From Hyphomicrobium sp. (GTDB taxonomy: Bacteria > Pseudomonadota > Alphaproteobacteria > Rhizobiales > Hyphomicrobiaceae), in assembly GCA_022843145.1 (NCBI GenBank), contig JALHOF010000002.1:62001-126000 (forward strand): DNA of 64,000 nt. The letters are read 5' to 3'. Shown here piece after piece: positions 53,539 through 63,911 of this stretch. The notes under the pieces were generated by a model. It did no database searches. It saw only the letters and a program-made list of their open reading frames with translations, and was not told the DNA's origin. Position 1 is the first letter of the stretch. The number at the start of each line of letters is the position of its first letter. The translations under genes were made by a program, and so were the position numbers.

Positions 53539-54111
53539 TCAGTTGGCGGCACTCGCCGGGGACGGGACCGGAGTCTGGAACAGACTGATCTCGCGACGTT
53601 GACCGCCACCTTCGACCGTGATCGTGCGATCGCCGATCGCCGACACTGTCCAGCCTCCGATCGACGCTCCTGCCTCGACCCAGATGGCTTGCTGAGCGTC
53701 GGCCGCGCGAACGAGGACGCGGGCGCTCGACGAGCCTTTGCGCGCCCGCATGATGCCGACGATCCGCAGCTCTTCGGCCGGGGTCAAGGCGGCATCCACG
53801 GATTGCGCCTCCGGTTGCGCATCCGGCTGAGGCGCATCGGGTCGAGGACGCCGCGTCGCTTCGAAGAGCGGCCTTTCGAGCGTTGCCGCATAGGCGCCGA
53901 TGGACAGCGGGGCGATGGGTTGCACCGGCGCGATACGTACACCGGCTGCTTCGCTCGCCACGCCACGCGCGCCGCCGTCCGGTGCGACCGCCTGGATGTC
54001 GATCTCCAGACCAGCAGCGGCCCAGACCAGGACCGCTGACGCGGCGGCAGCCAAGCCCCAGCCGACGATCGCCGCCCGTCCGCCATGCGTGGGTGCGTGC
54101 ATCACCGGCAT
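53539..54111 (-). CDS. Type II secretion GspC/GspN-like protein
   Basis: A 190-residue protein with one N-terminal membrane helix (about 12-34) and a Pro-rich linker (about 85-110), then a small beta domain (ELRIVGIMRARKGSSSARVLV...IWVEAGASIGGWTVSAIGDRTITVEG) resembling the HR domain of GspC, which contacts the secretin. Position after gspL and gspM supports this role; some annotations call such alphaproteobacterial proteins GspN. No PDZ domain is present. It ends 76 bases from the convergent SCO gene. Confidence 0.75.
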   Translation of the reverse strand: MPVMHAPTHGGRAAIVGWGLAAAASAVLVWAAAGLEIDIQAVAPDGGARGVASEAAGVRIAPVQPIAPLSIGAYAATLERPLFEATRRPRPDAPQPDAQPEAQSVDAALTPAEELRIVGIMRARKGSSSARVLVRAADAQQAIWVEAGASIGGWTVSAIGDRTITVEGGGQRREISLFQTPVPSPASAAN

Positions 54112-54116
54112 ACCTA

Positions 54117-54689
54117 TTATCCTTTCCTGGGCGGTTGAGCACCGTAAACGCTGATGGAGCTGTCGAGCAGCGCGCCGCGTGCTCCGGCAGCAGCCTCAGA
54201 GCCGCTGCTCGCGCGGATCTGCAGACCTTCGACCAGGAGCGATGGTTCGATGCTTTCGATCCTGTGCAACAAAGCTTGCAAGGACTGGAGGTCACCGCGG
54301 ACGTCGAACCTGAGACCGATCAGCCGAAGTCCTTCGCGATCGCTCGCCGGCAATGACCGCGCTGAAACAACGCGCAGGCCTTGCTTGGCCGCCGCCTCGC
54401 CGACCAACGTCTGCAAGCCCGCGAGTTGAATGGCCTCGGTATCGCCCTTCAACACGAGACTGGATAGCGGAACCGCATCAGCGGCGCGCTGCAATTCGAC
54501 GGCCCGTGGGCCCTTCTCCGTGGCGGCCGCGAGCCGGCCCAGAAGAACGCGGCGGTCTTCGATCTGCTCGCGCGTGCCGATGAAAAAGTCCCAAACCGGT
54601 CCAATCACCGTCGCATAGACTGCGAGCACTGCCGCCGCGAGCAGCGACACCGCCGCAAATCGTCGGACCGGCTTCGAGATCGTTGTCAT
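54117..54689 (-). CDS. gspM: Type II secretion protein GspM (PilO-like)
   Basis: A 190-residue inner-membrane protein with one N-terminal helix (about 12-32), a short coiled coil (REQIEDRRVLLGRLAAATEK) and a ferredoxin-like C-terminal domain (LRLIGLRFDVRGDLQSLQALLHRIESIEPSLLVEGLQIRA), the PilO/GspM pattern. It overlaps the gspL stop by four bases (ATGA) and is followed six bases later by the GspC/N-like gene. Part of the inner-membrane platform with GspL and GspF. Confidence 0.87.
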   Translation of the reverse strand: MTTISKPVRRFAAVSLLAAAVLAVYATVIGPVWDFFIGTREQIEDRRVLLGRLAAATEKGPRAVELQRAADAVPLSSLVLKGDTEAIQLAGLQTLVGEAAAKQGLRVVSARSLPASDREGLRLIGLRFDVRGDLQSLQALLHRIESIEPSLLVEGLQIRASSGSEAAAGARGALLDSSISVYGAQPPRKG

Positions 54690-55804
54690 TTTCGGGCCTC
54701 CTTTTCGGAAGCGTCGGGCGCAGCGCGCGCCGACTTGAGGCGGACGCGCATCGAGAACCGCTCTCGTTCTTCGCGGCTATCGTACCGGAAAGGCGCCGAA
54801 AAGCGGGCGTCCGTGAATAGCTGAGACTTCTCGAAAATCTCGAGCAGCGGCGCCGCCGACGTCGCAAAGCCCGTCACGTCGAGCTGATCGCCGTCGAGGC
54901 TGAACTCCGTCAGATAAGCTCCATCCGGCAGCAACCGCGTCACCGCATCGAGCACGCCGACAGCTAGCGGGCGACGAGATTTGAGGTCACGCAAACGCGC
55001 CGCATCCGCCATCGCCGTCTCAGCGCGGGTGATCCGCTCGCCGACCGCCGCCGCGGACTGCCGCGCGGCCTTGGTCTCCACATCGAGGACCGCCAGCGCG
55101 TTGGCCTGCTTCACCAGCACCGTGCCGATCGCCGTGACGAGGCCGAGCACCGCGGCAGCCGCGAGCACGCGATTGAGCCCTCGACCTGGACCGCTCGCCG
55201 ACGCGGATACCGGGCGCACGGATTCGAGAAAGTCGACCGGCATCGCGCCCGTCCGATCCGGCGTCCAGCAATCGATGAACTTGGCCTCCAAGCCGCGCGT
55301 GGCAAGTGAGTCCAGGATCGGCTGCACGGTTTCACGCTTCAGAACCAGTTGACGAACCGGCATTGTGCCGCGCACGGGTGTCGCCGATCTGTCGATCAGG
55401 ACCGCCGTCATCACATCCCCCGCACGGAACGGCGTTGCCCGTTCGAGATCGAGGGCAGCCATCGCTGATGCATCCGCAATTGCCGCCGCGGGGATGTGCA
55501 ATGTGCGCGCGAAGCATGCCTCGAAGGGAACGCGGATGCCGAGGTTACCGTTAACGCCGATGGGGCCCAACAGCTCCAGCGGATCATTGCGGAAACCATC
55601 CTTTCGCAACTCCGCTGAGGCAACAATCATTCCGTCGCCGTTTCGCTCCTGGATGAGCTGGATCTGCGATTTGTCGGCGGCAATCACGGTATTTAGTCCG
55701 CGCAACCCGCGCGCCGGCCGCACCGCGCCGGGCACGAGCCCTCCGAGCTCGCGGACCCACCACGACATGAAACGCAAAACTGGGCTGAACATGCGACCAC
55801 TCAT
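54686..55804 (-). CDS. gspL: Type II secretion protein GspL
   Basis: A 372-residue platform protein. The cytoplasmic actin-like half (about 35-200, with FEACFARTLHIPAAAI and ALDLERATPF) would bind the ATPase GspE. A membrane helix follows (LNRVLAAAAVLGLVTAIGTVLV) and then a PilN-like periplasmic domain (LLPDGAYLTEFSLDGDQLDVTGFATSAAPLLEIFEKS). ATG 55804 is preferred with GAAGG just upstream; the longest frame begins at TTG 55813. First gene of the minus-strand gspL-gspM-gspC/N operon, divergent from gspE. Confidence 0.87.
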   Translation of the reverse strand: MSGRMFSPVLRFMSWWVRELGGLVPGAVRPARGLRGLNTVIAADKSQIQLIQERNGDGMIVASAELRKDGFRNDPLELLGPIGVNGNLGIRVPFEACFARTLHIPAAAIADASAMAALDLERATPFRAGDVMTAVLIDRSATPVRGTMPVRQLVLKRETVQPILDSLATRGLEAKFIDCWTPDRTGAMPVDFLESVRPVSASASGPGRGLNRVLAAAAVLGLVTAIGTVLVKQANALAVLDVETKAARQSAAAVGERITRAETAMADAARLRDLKSRRPLAVGVLDAVTRLLPDGAYLTEFSLDGDQLDVTGFATSAAPLLEIFEKSQLFTDARFSAPFRYDSREERERFSMRVRLKSARAAPDASEKEARK

Positions 55805-55870
55805 GGCCTTCAAATTATCACGGCTGCAGAGGCTTTAAACAGCTTTGTCGAATTGGCGTTACGATCCAGA

Positions 55871-55918
55871 GGTCCATCAGACCATCGGACTTTATAAGTC
55901 GCGGATCGGACCTTGGTC
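55871..55918. promoter_or_regulatory. Cluster of GGTCC/GGACC palindromes between gspL and gspE
   Basis: GGTCCATCAGACC (55871-55883), GACTTTATAAGTC (55888-55900, a perfect palindrome) and GGACCTTGGTC (55908-55918) lie within 48 bases of the 224-base divergent region. They match the word found upstream of gspD and the RTX gene. Likely operator array controlling both T2SS operons. Confidence 0.55.
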
Positions 55919-56028
55919 AGAATGGCGGGCGGCTTCATGCGCCTATAAGCTATCCGATGGATGCCGGGATGACCTGAACCATCGGGCGCAAAGCGTTTCA
56001 GGTATGAGAACGTGCTGCGAGGATCACA

Positions 56029-57768
56029 ATGGGCGAGATGCTGTCGGTGAGAGGGCCGAGTATCATGGACCCGCGCAGCCAGGAATTCGTAGACGCGTTC
56101 GGTGCGCATCTGATCACGTCCGGGGCGCTCGATGAGTTGGGCGTGCGCCGGGCTCAACGCGCCCAGAAGCAATCATCTGAGCGGTTCGATCTCGTCCTGA
56201 CCCGTCTTGGTCTTCTGCCGGAGGCAGATCTGACGCGCGTCCTCTCGAGCTTTCTGGGAATGTCGCTCGCACAAGCCGCCGACTTTCCTATTGCGCCCGT
56301 GCATGCGGACCGGCTGCAGGCGTCCTTCTTGAAATCACACCATGTGATCCCCTTGGCCGACGAATCCGACCGTCTGGTCCTCGCCATCGCCGACCCCTTC
56401 GATACCGAAGCGATCGACGCCGTCTCATTCTTGTTCGAGCAGCCAGTCAGCTGCTGTTTAGCCACCGCGAGTGAAATCGACGCCGCGATCGAACGGCTTT
56501 ACGCCTCCCCGTCGTCAAGCGGCGTCGCTCTGGCGATTGGAGAACCCATCGATGCCGATAGCGACGACGTTCGACGCCTCGCCGACCTCGCGAGCGAGGC
56601 ACCTGTCATTCGCCTCGTCCAAGAGTTGATCACGCGCGCCGCCGAAATTCAGGCCTCCGACATCCACATCGAGCCGAGTGAAACGAGCTTGCGCGTCCGC
56701 TACCGCATCGACGGGCTGCTGCACACCGTCGAGAACCTGCCGCCGTCTCTCAAGGCAGCCGTGACATCGCGCATCAAGATCATGGCTCACCTCAATATTG
56801 CCGAACGCCGCTTGCCGCAGGATGGGCGCCTCAAGGCGACCGTTCGTGGCCGCGACATCGACATGCGGATTTCGACGATGCCGACGATGCACGGCGAAAG
56901 CGTGGTCATGCGGCTTCTCGACCGATCCAGTGTCGAGTTGAGCTACGCGAAGCTCGGCTTCAGCGGCCCTAAACTCGTCCAGTTCGAGCAATTGCTCTCA
57001 CAACCCAACGGCATCGTTCTCGTGACCGGCCCGACGGGCAGCGGTAAGACGACGACGCTCTACACCGCTCTGACCTCACTCAATCTGCCAGATCGGAAGA
57101 TATTCACAGTCGAGGATCCTATTGAATACCAACTGCAGGGCATCAATCAGATCCAGGTGCAGCCGCGCATCGGCTTGAATTTCGCCTCCACGTTGCGGTC
57201 GATCCTGCGCCAGGATCCGGACATCATGATGGTCGGCGAAATTCGCGACATCGAAACGGCGGAGATCGCGATCCAGGCGGCATTGACCGGACATCTTGTG
57301 CTTTCGACCGTCCATACCAACAGTGCCTCGGGCACCATCGCTCGCCTGCTCGACATGGGAGTCGCCGACTACCTGCTTTCCTCCACCGTCAAAGGCGTCT
57401 CGGCGCAACGGCTTGTGCGCAAACTCTGCGATCATTGCGCACGAACCGTCAGCAGGTCTCCAGCGCTCTCGAAGCCACCGGCAACGTCTGCGCCGACGAT
57501 CGTCTCGCAGTCGGGCGGTCAGCCGCGTGCCGCGGTCGGCTGCCCAAAATGCCGCGAAACAGGTTATTCTGGCCGCACCATGATTAGTGAACTCTTGATC
57601 ATGACCGACGGTGTCAAAGATGCGATCAGCTCCGGCGCCAAGGAGCGAGACATCGAGGCCGCTGCCCGTCATGACGGCATGGTGACACTTTATGACGACG
57701 GCCTCGCGAAGGTGCGTGCCGGCGAAACGACGATCGAAGAAGTATTGCGTGTGACGCGGACAACGTGA
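56029..57768 (+). CDS. gspE: Type II secretion ATPase GspE
   Basis: A 579-residue hexameric secretion ATPase that drives pseudopilus assembly. The N-terminal GspE_N domain (about 20-150) precedes the ATPase core: EASDIHIEPSE-like AEIQASDIHIEPSE, RYRIDGLLHTV, arginine motifs, Walker A GPTGSGKTTTLY (about 335), Asp box and Walker B MMVGEIRDIETAEIA, His box. A zinc-binding region has CDHC and CPKC. ATG 56029 has GAGGA five bases upstream. First gene of the gspE-F-H-I-J operon, with one-base overlap to gspF. Confidence 0.96.
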   Translation: MGEMLSVRGPSIMDPRSQEFVDAFGAHLITSGALDELGVRRAQRAQKQSSERFDLVLTRLGLLPEADLTRVLSSFLGMSLAQAADFPIAPVHADRLQASFLKSHHVIPLADESDRLVLAIADPFDTEAIDAVSFLFEQPVSCCLATASEIDAAIERLYASPSSSGVALAIGEPIDADSDDVRRLADLASEAPVIRLVQELITRAAEIQASDIHIEPSETSLRVRYRIDGLLHTVENLPPSLKAAVTSRIKIMAHLNIAERRLPQDGRLKATVRGRDIDMRISTMPTMHGESVVMRLLDRSSVELSYAKLGFSGPKLVQFEQLLSQPNGIVLVTGPTGSGKTTTLYTALTSLNLPDRKIFTVEDPIEYQLQGINQIQVQPRIGLNFASTLRSILRQDPDIMMVGEIRDIETAEIAIQAALTGHLVLSTVHTNSASGTIARLLDMGVADYLLSSTVKGVSAQRLVRKLCDHCARTVSRSPALSKPPATSAPTIVSQSGGQPRAAVGCPKCRETGYSGRTMISELLIMTDGVKDAISSGAKERDIEAAARHDGMVTLYDDGLAKVRAGETTIEEVLRVTRTT

Positions 57769-58994
57769 TGCCCCGTTTCAGCTATCGAGCCTATGACCGC
57801 CAAGGCGGCATGACGTCGGGCGAGATCTTGTCCGAAACGCGCGAAATCGCGCTCGATATGCTCCACCGCCGGGGCGAGCTTCCGATCGAAGTGCGGCTCG
57901 GCACGAGCGCGGCTTCAACGCCGTGGTGGCAGCGCGATCTCTTTGGCCCACGTCCCTTGTCGCACGCCAACTTGGCTCTTTTCACGCATGAGCTTGCAAC
58001 GCTCGTCGATGCCGACATCCCGATTGACGAAGCGCTCCGCATCGTCGCCATCCAACCCATGCTAAGCGCGAGAACCCGCACAACCGTCGAGCAGGTGCTG
58101 ACCGCCGTCACGGAAGGGTCCTCGCTTTCGACCGCGCTGGCGGCGGCGGACGGCGCCTTCCCCGAGTTCCACTGGCGTCTGGTCGCCGCGGGCGAGGCCA
58201 GCGGTCAGTTGGGACCCGTGCTGACGGACTTGGCGACATTCCTCGAAAATTCCGGTGAGGCCCGCTCGAAGATCGGCTCGGCCCTGCTCTATCCAGCGAT
58301 CCTACTTGTTGCCGCGACAGCGACGCTGTTTGTCATCATGGGCGTTCTGATCCCGACCATGATGCCTATTTTCGCCGAAGCGGGCACACCGCCACCGCTG
58401 ATCGTCGCGATGCTGGCCACCGCAGGCACTTGGCTTGGGCAATGGTGGCATCTGCTCGTGGCATCAGCCGCAGCAGTCGTGATCTCTGCAACGGCGATCG
58501 GCAGAAGTACCGCAGGTCGCTTGTGGCGCGACCGCATCGTCCTTCGCTTGCCGTTCATATCTGGGCTCGTCACGCGGCGCGACACCGCGCGGTTTGCGCG
58601 CGCACTCGCAACGCTGAGCCGGAACGGTGTGCCAATGCTGATCGCCATCGAGACATCGGCGGGTGCGCTCGGCAATACCGCGCTGCGCGATGCGGCACTC
58701 GACGCGCGCGAAGGTTTGAAGGACGGCGGCACGCTCAGTGCGCGCCTGCGCGCGACGGGCCGATTTCCAGAGCTATCTCTCCGGCTTCTCGCAGCCGGCG
58801 AGCAAACCGGCCAAATAGACGTGATGTTGAAGCGCGTCGCCGAAATCTACGATCGATCGCTCGACCGCGACACCCAGCGCATCACAAGCCTGCTCACGCC
58901 CGTTTTGACCGTGGTGATCGGCCTCGTCGTCGGCGGCCTGGTCGTCTCCGTTATGGGGGCGCTCGCTGGCATCAACGATCTGGCAATACGATGA
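57768..58994 (+). CDS. gspF: Type II secretion inner-membrane platform protein GspF
   Basis: A 408-residue polytopic protein with two T2SSF repeats and three membrane helices (about 170-195, 220-245, 375-400). FTHELATLVDADIPIDEALRIV and GEASGQLGPVL in the first repeat recur as FARALATLSRNGVPMLIAIE and AGEQTGQIDVML in the second. ATG 57768 shares its A with the gspE stop; GTG 57765 is an alternative. It converts ATPase motion into pseudopilin assembly. The gspH ATG overlaps its stop. Confidence 0.95.
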   Translation: MPRFSYRAYDRQGGMTSGEILSETREIALDMLHRRGELPIEVRLGTSAASTPWWQRDLFGPRPLSHANLALFTHELATLVDADIPIDEALRIVAIQPMLSARTRTTVEQVLTAVTEGSSLSTALAAADGAFPEFHWRLVAAGEASGQLGPVLTDLATFLENSGEARSKIGSALLYPAILLVAATATLFVIMGVLIPTMMPIFAEAGTPPPLIVAMLATAGTWLGQWWHLLVASAAAVVISATAIGRSTAGRLWRDRIVLRLPFISGLVTRRDTARFARALATLSRNGVPMLIAIETSAGALGNTALRDAALDAREGLKDGGTLSARLRATGRFPELSLRLLAAGEQTGQIDVMLKRVAEIYDRSLDRDTQRITSLLTPVLTVVIGLVVGGLVVSVMGALAGINDLAIR

Positions 58995-59467
58995 ACCTGG
59001 ATCGTCTCAGTCAGCCGCGCACGAGTACCGATGACGGTTTTACATTGCTCGAGATGCTCGTCGTGCTGTCGGTCCTCGCCCTCACAGCGGTCATCGCGAT
59101 GCCGCAGATCGGCAGATCACAGCAAGGGCAGGCGCTCGAGGCCGCTGCGGCCAACCTTGCATCAGAGTTCAAATCGGCGCGCGCTGCAGCGATCAGGTCG
59201 AATACCGAACAAACGCTGACCATCGACGCGGAAACGCGCCGCTATTTACGCGACGGATGGTCGGAGTCGCGTGCCCTTCCCGGACCATTCGACGTCGCGC
59301 TCGACACCATTCGCGGTGAACAGACCGGATTGGCTGCGGGCCGCATCCGCTTCTATCCCGACGGCAGCGCCACGGGCGGCCGTGTGGTGTTACGCAGCGG
59401 TTCGAAACGCGCGATCGTCGCGATCGACTGGCTGACGGGAGGTACGCGTGTCAGCCTTGAAAACTGA
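58991..59467 (+). CDS. gspH: Type II secretion minor pseudopilin GspH
   Basis: A 158-residue prepilin. The leader ends in DDG before FTLLEMLVVLSVLALTAVIAMP, giving the prepilin peptidase site and Glu+5. The C-terminal part shows the GspH domain (EFKSARAAAIRSNTEQTLTIDAETRRY; IRFYPDGSATGGRVVL). ATG 58991 overlaps the gspF stop by four bases, and the end overlaps gspI by 20 bases. Longer frames upstream overlap gspF and are dismissed. Confidence 0.92.
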   Translation: MNLDRLSQPRTSTDDGFTLLEMLVVLSVLALTAVIAMPQIGRSQQGQALEAAAANLASEFKSARAAAIRSNTEQTLTIDAETRRYLRDGWSESRALPGPFDVALDTIRGEQTGLAAGRIRFYPDGSATGGRVVLRSGSKRAIVAIDWLTGGTRVSLEN

Positions 59468-59903
59468 CAGCGGATCTCACGTTTCCAGGCTCGATTGCCT
59501 GCGAGGCGACGATCGGGGTTTCACGCTGGTCGAGACATTGGTGGCGCTGGCGGTTTTCGCGATGGCGTTTGCCGGCCTTTATCGCGCCCTCGAAGGCGGC
59601 TGGCAGGGCTTACGTCGCGCGCAATTCGAAATTGAAGCAATCGAGGTCGCGAAAGCGCAGCTAGCCGCCACCGGCATTGCGACGCCGCTCGTTGAAGGCC
59701 GTCAATCCGGCGTAACCGCCGAAGGAGTGCGCTGGCAGATCGACATCCGCCAGCGTCGGAGCGACAGCCAGCAGAGCACCAACGCCATACCACGCACCAC
59801 ATCCTTCGATGTGAGCGTGACCGCCGGCCGGGTTCCGGCTGCAAGCGATCGCACCTCCGCCGTTGCCCTCAAGACCGTGAAACTCGGCGAGCGCACGCCA
59901 TGA
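59448..59903 (+). CDS. gspI: Type II secretion minor pseudopilin GspI
   Basis: A 151-residue prepilin with leader ending DDRG before FTLVETLVALAVFAMAFAGLYRAL (Glu+5 present). The remaining soluble domain is small (RWQIDIRQRRSD..., TSFDVSVTAG) as in GspI. The GTG at 59448 lies within gspH; ribosome-binding site is weak, so translation is probably coupled. It overlaps gspJ by four bases (ATGA). Confidence 0.88.
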   Translation: MSALKTDSGSHVSRLDCLRGDDRGFTLVETLVALAVFAMAFAGLYRALEGGWQGLRRAQFEIEAIEVAKAQLAATGIATPLVEGRQSGVTAEGVRWQIDIRQRRSDSQQSTNAIPRTTSFDVSVTAGRVPAASDRTSAVALKTVKLGERTP

Positions 59904-60544
59904 TCACCCGGCATCCGATCGCGTGCCGTCGCTCGGACGCAGGTTTCACTTTGGTCGAGCTGATCGTTGCGCTCGCCATTCTCGCTTTGCTTGCATCGAT
60001 GCTTCCCGGTGCGTTTGCCGTCGCACAGAGAGCGTGGGACACGGTACGCCGCATCGAGAGGCTGGATGCTGATTCCGCCGCCCGATCATTCGTCGAGCAG
60101 CGGCTCATGGAGGCGCTTCCTATTCTGGTCACCGACGTTCAGGGCGTGCGGCAGTTGGGATTTCGCGGCGGGGCGCGTGACATGACGTTCGTCGCTCCGT
60201 CCGCAAGCGGCCCAGCAGGAGGCGGACTCTATCAATTTCGATTGACCGCCGAAGCCGCGGCGGATTCGGATGCGCTGGTCCTGCGCCAGACACAGGTTTC
60301 CGCAGTCGCCAATTCGACCTCGATCGACGCGCCTCGGGTCCTGCAAGTCGGGCTGCAAGGCTTGCGGTTCCGATACTTCGGCCGCCCCACGGACGATCAA
60401 GACCGCCGCTGGCACGATTTCTGGCCGGATGGCGATCGGCTTCCAGAACTGGTTGAAATTGCACAAACGACCGAAGCAGCGTTAGGCGGCCGCTCACCGT
60501 TCCGCCCGTTGATGGTCCCGCTCAAACTACGCCGGCCTGATTGA
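59900..60544 (+). CDS. gspJ: Type II secretion minor pseudopilin GspJ
   Basis: A 214-residue prepilin with a leader ending SDAG before FTLVELIVALAILALLASMLPGAF (Glu+5). Length and the QVGLQGLRFRYFGRP...WHDFWPDGDRLPELVEIA segment match GspJ, which forms the tip complex with GspI and GspK. Overlaps gspI by four bases; last gene of the gspEFHIJ operon. It converges with gspG, leaving 20 bases between the stops. Confidence 0.9.
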   Translation: MITRHPIACRRSDAGFTLVELIVALAILALLASMLPGAFAVAQRAWDTVRRIERLDADSAARSFVEQRLMEALPILVTDVQGVRQLGFRGGARDMTFVAPSASGPAGGGLYQFRLTAEAAADSDALVLRQTQVSAVANSTSIDAPRVLQVGLQGLRFRYFGRPTDDQDRRWHDFWPDGDRLPELVEIAQTTEAALGGRSPFRPLMVPLKLRRPD

Positions 60545-60564
60545 CCTAACCCGGACTTCCCAGC

Positions 60565-61014
60565 TCAGTTGCTCGAAACGTCCTGGTCTTCTCCGGTTCC
60601 ACCCGGTGCATTGTCGCGGCCAAGCGTGAACACCTCGAACGGCCCGCTGCGGCCCGGGACGCGATACTGATAAGTGCGCCCCCACGGATCGGACAGACCC
60701 TCGGCCTTCTTCAGATATGGCCCCTGCCAGCGGGCGGCACCGGCGGGTGGCTGCATCAGAGCGGATAGTCCCGTCTGCAGCGCCGGATATCCGCCGTTGT
60801 CGAGGGCATACAGTTCAATGGCGCTCGACAGCGCATTGATCTGCACCTTCGCCGTCTCGCTCCGCGCCTTGCCGAGGTAACGTAGCACTTGCGGCGCCGC
60901 CACCGTTGCAAGCAGTGCGAGAATGCCGAGCACAACCAGGAGCTCGATCAGCGTCAAACCGGCATCCGGACGCGCCAATCGCGCATCACCTGTTTTCGAT
61001 CGTGGCCGGTACAT
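60565..61014 (-). CDS. gspG: Type II secretion major pseudopilin GspG
   Basis: A 149-residue prepilin. The leader ends PDAG before LTLIELLVVLGILALLATVAAPQVL with Glu+5. The GspG hallmark follows: AKVQINALSSAIELYALDNGGYPALQTGLSAL, then PYLKKAEGLSDPWGRTYQYRVPG and a calcium-loop-like end. It builds the pseudopilus shaft. Unusually it is not beside gspF-H but on the minus strand, 78 bases after the prepilin peptidase gene and convergent with gspJ. Confidence 0.95.
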   Translation of the reverse strand: MYRPRSKTGDARLARPDAGLTLIELLVVLGILALLATVAAPQVLRYLGKARSETAKVQINALSSAIELYALDNGGYPALQTGLSALMQPPAGAARWQGPYLKKAEGLSDPWGRTYQYRVPGRSGPFEVFTLGRDNAPGGTGEDQDVSSN

Positions 61015-61092
61015 TCACGTCTCCCCATCGGTTCGAAGATAGAGTGCGTTGAGCGGTCCGACGAAGCAAGGCCTGCACCACATAATCCTCGC

Positions 61093-61680
61093 TCAAGCCA
61101 ATGGCCCATAGAGCCACGTCGCCCACATGCCGAGCGCGAGAAAAGGACCGAAGGGAATGGCCGTGCTGGTCGATACGTCGATGCCGCGCCACCACGCGAT
61201 CGCGACGCCTCCAAGTGCGCCGAACGCGGCGATCAGTAGCACGCTCGGCAATCCGGCCGGACCAAGCCACGCGCCGGCCGCGGCCAAGAGCTTGGCATCT
61301 CCCAACCCTAGCCCCGCACGACCGCGATACGACAGATACGCGCGTCCCACAGCCCATAACGTCAGAAAGCCCAGCGCAGCCCCCGCTGCATGCCACCAAA
61401 TCGCGTCGCGCTCGATCATTGCTGGCAACGCCACGCCGGCCGCGATCAATGGGAGCGTCAAAAAGTCGGGGAGGCGCTGCGTTTCGACATCGATGGCGCT
61501 CAGAACCGCCAGCGCCAATCCGACCGCGAGCGTGGCCGCGCCGAGCCACCAGGGAACCGCGGACTTCGAGACCAACCACGGCATGGCCACGACCGCGCCG
61601 ATAGCGATGAACGCAGCGACGTCGCGCCCCCGCAAAAGCGGCGCCTTGTCAGCCTGCGTCTCTGTTTTCTCCGAGGACAA
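61093..61680 (-). CDS. gspO: Prepilin peptidase, A24 family, short form
   Basis: A membrane aspartyl peptidase of at most 195 residues that would process the pseudopilins. Catalytic Asp residues lie in [13 protein letters not shown] and [18 protein letters not shown] (GxGD). The N-terminal methyltransferase domain of full GspO/PilD is absent, as in CpaA/FppA-type short forms. The start is uncertain: TTG 61680 directly abuts the CCA end of tRNA-Arg, while TTG 61635 has AAGG eight bases upstream and keeps all helices. It precedes gspG and is probably cotranscribed with it. Confidence 0.87.
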   Translation of the reverse strand: MSSEKTETQADKAPLLRGRDVAAFIAIGAVVAMPWLVSKSAVPWWLGAATLAVGLALAVLSAIDVETQRLPDFLTLPLIAAGVALPAMIERDAIWWHAAGAALGFLTLWAVGRAYLSYRGRAGLGLGDAKLLAAAGAWLGPAGLPSVLLIAAFGALGGVAIAWWRGIDVSTSTAIPFGPFLALGMWATWLYGPLA

Positions 61681-61757
<77 letters not shown>

Positions 61758-61854
61758 AGCGGCCAAGGCATCTGCGATGACAAGGTCTAGCGAGCCGCTT
61801 GATACCGCATTCCCCGCCGCGCCGCAAATCATCGTAGCAGCGTTTTGAGAAGCC

Positions 61855-63522
<1,668 letters not shown>

Positions 63523-63816
63523 ATGTCCATCCGCCTGTCGCTTGCGGCCGCCGCCGCTGTGTTCGCCTTCACTGCTTCGGCTCCGGCTGAGGCTGGCTTC
63601 CTCCACAAGCGTGACCGCGCCCATCGCACGCACGTCGTGAAGGCCGCTCCGGCCCCGGCTCCGCGCGCACACGCCGGCTGCCCGATCCGCGATATGATGA
63701 AGCGCGTCCACACGCGTATGCACGATCGCGTGCACGCCCGTCCTGCCCGCGTCGCCCACGCGCGCCCGATGAAGGTCGCTAAGGCCGCTCCGGCGCCGAA
63801 GATGCCGAAGAAGTAA
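63523..63816 (+). CDS. Small secreted basic His/Ala/Pro-rich protein
   Basis: A 97-residue protein of unknown function. Signal peptide MSIRLSLAAAAAVFAFTASA, with likely cleavage after AEA (about residue 24). The mature part of about 73 residues has eight histidines, many Arg/Lys and Ala-Pro stretches (KAAPAPAPRAHAG; RVHTRMHDRVHARPARVAHARP) and a single Cys. ATG 63523 has GGGAG seven bases upstream; the longer frame from 63415 lacks a signal. A terminator follows. Metal or nucleic-acid/polyanion binding is possible from composition alone. Confidence 0.75.
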   Translation: MSIRLSLAAAAAVFAFTASAPAEAGFLHKRDRAHRTHVVKAAPAPAPRAHAGCPIRDMMKRVHTRMHDRVHARPARVAHARPMKVAKAAPAPKMPKK

Positions 63817-63841
63817 GATCGCCTCATCGGTGATTGAATTG

Positions 63842-63875
63842 ACGGCGGGATCTGCAGCGATGCAGGTTCCGCCGT
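63842..63875 (+). terminator. Terminator after the small secreted protein gene
   Basis: A 15-bp stem (left arm 63842-63856, GCGA loop, right arm 63861-63875) with two G-U pairs, starting 25 bases after the stop and followed by TTTCTGTTTC. It may also serve rnhB only weakly, because that gene ends on the far side. Confidence 0.8.
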
Positions 63876-63911
63876 TTCTGTTTCAGGCCTCGAGGCAATC
63901 GGCGCCGTTCT

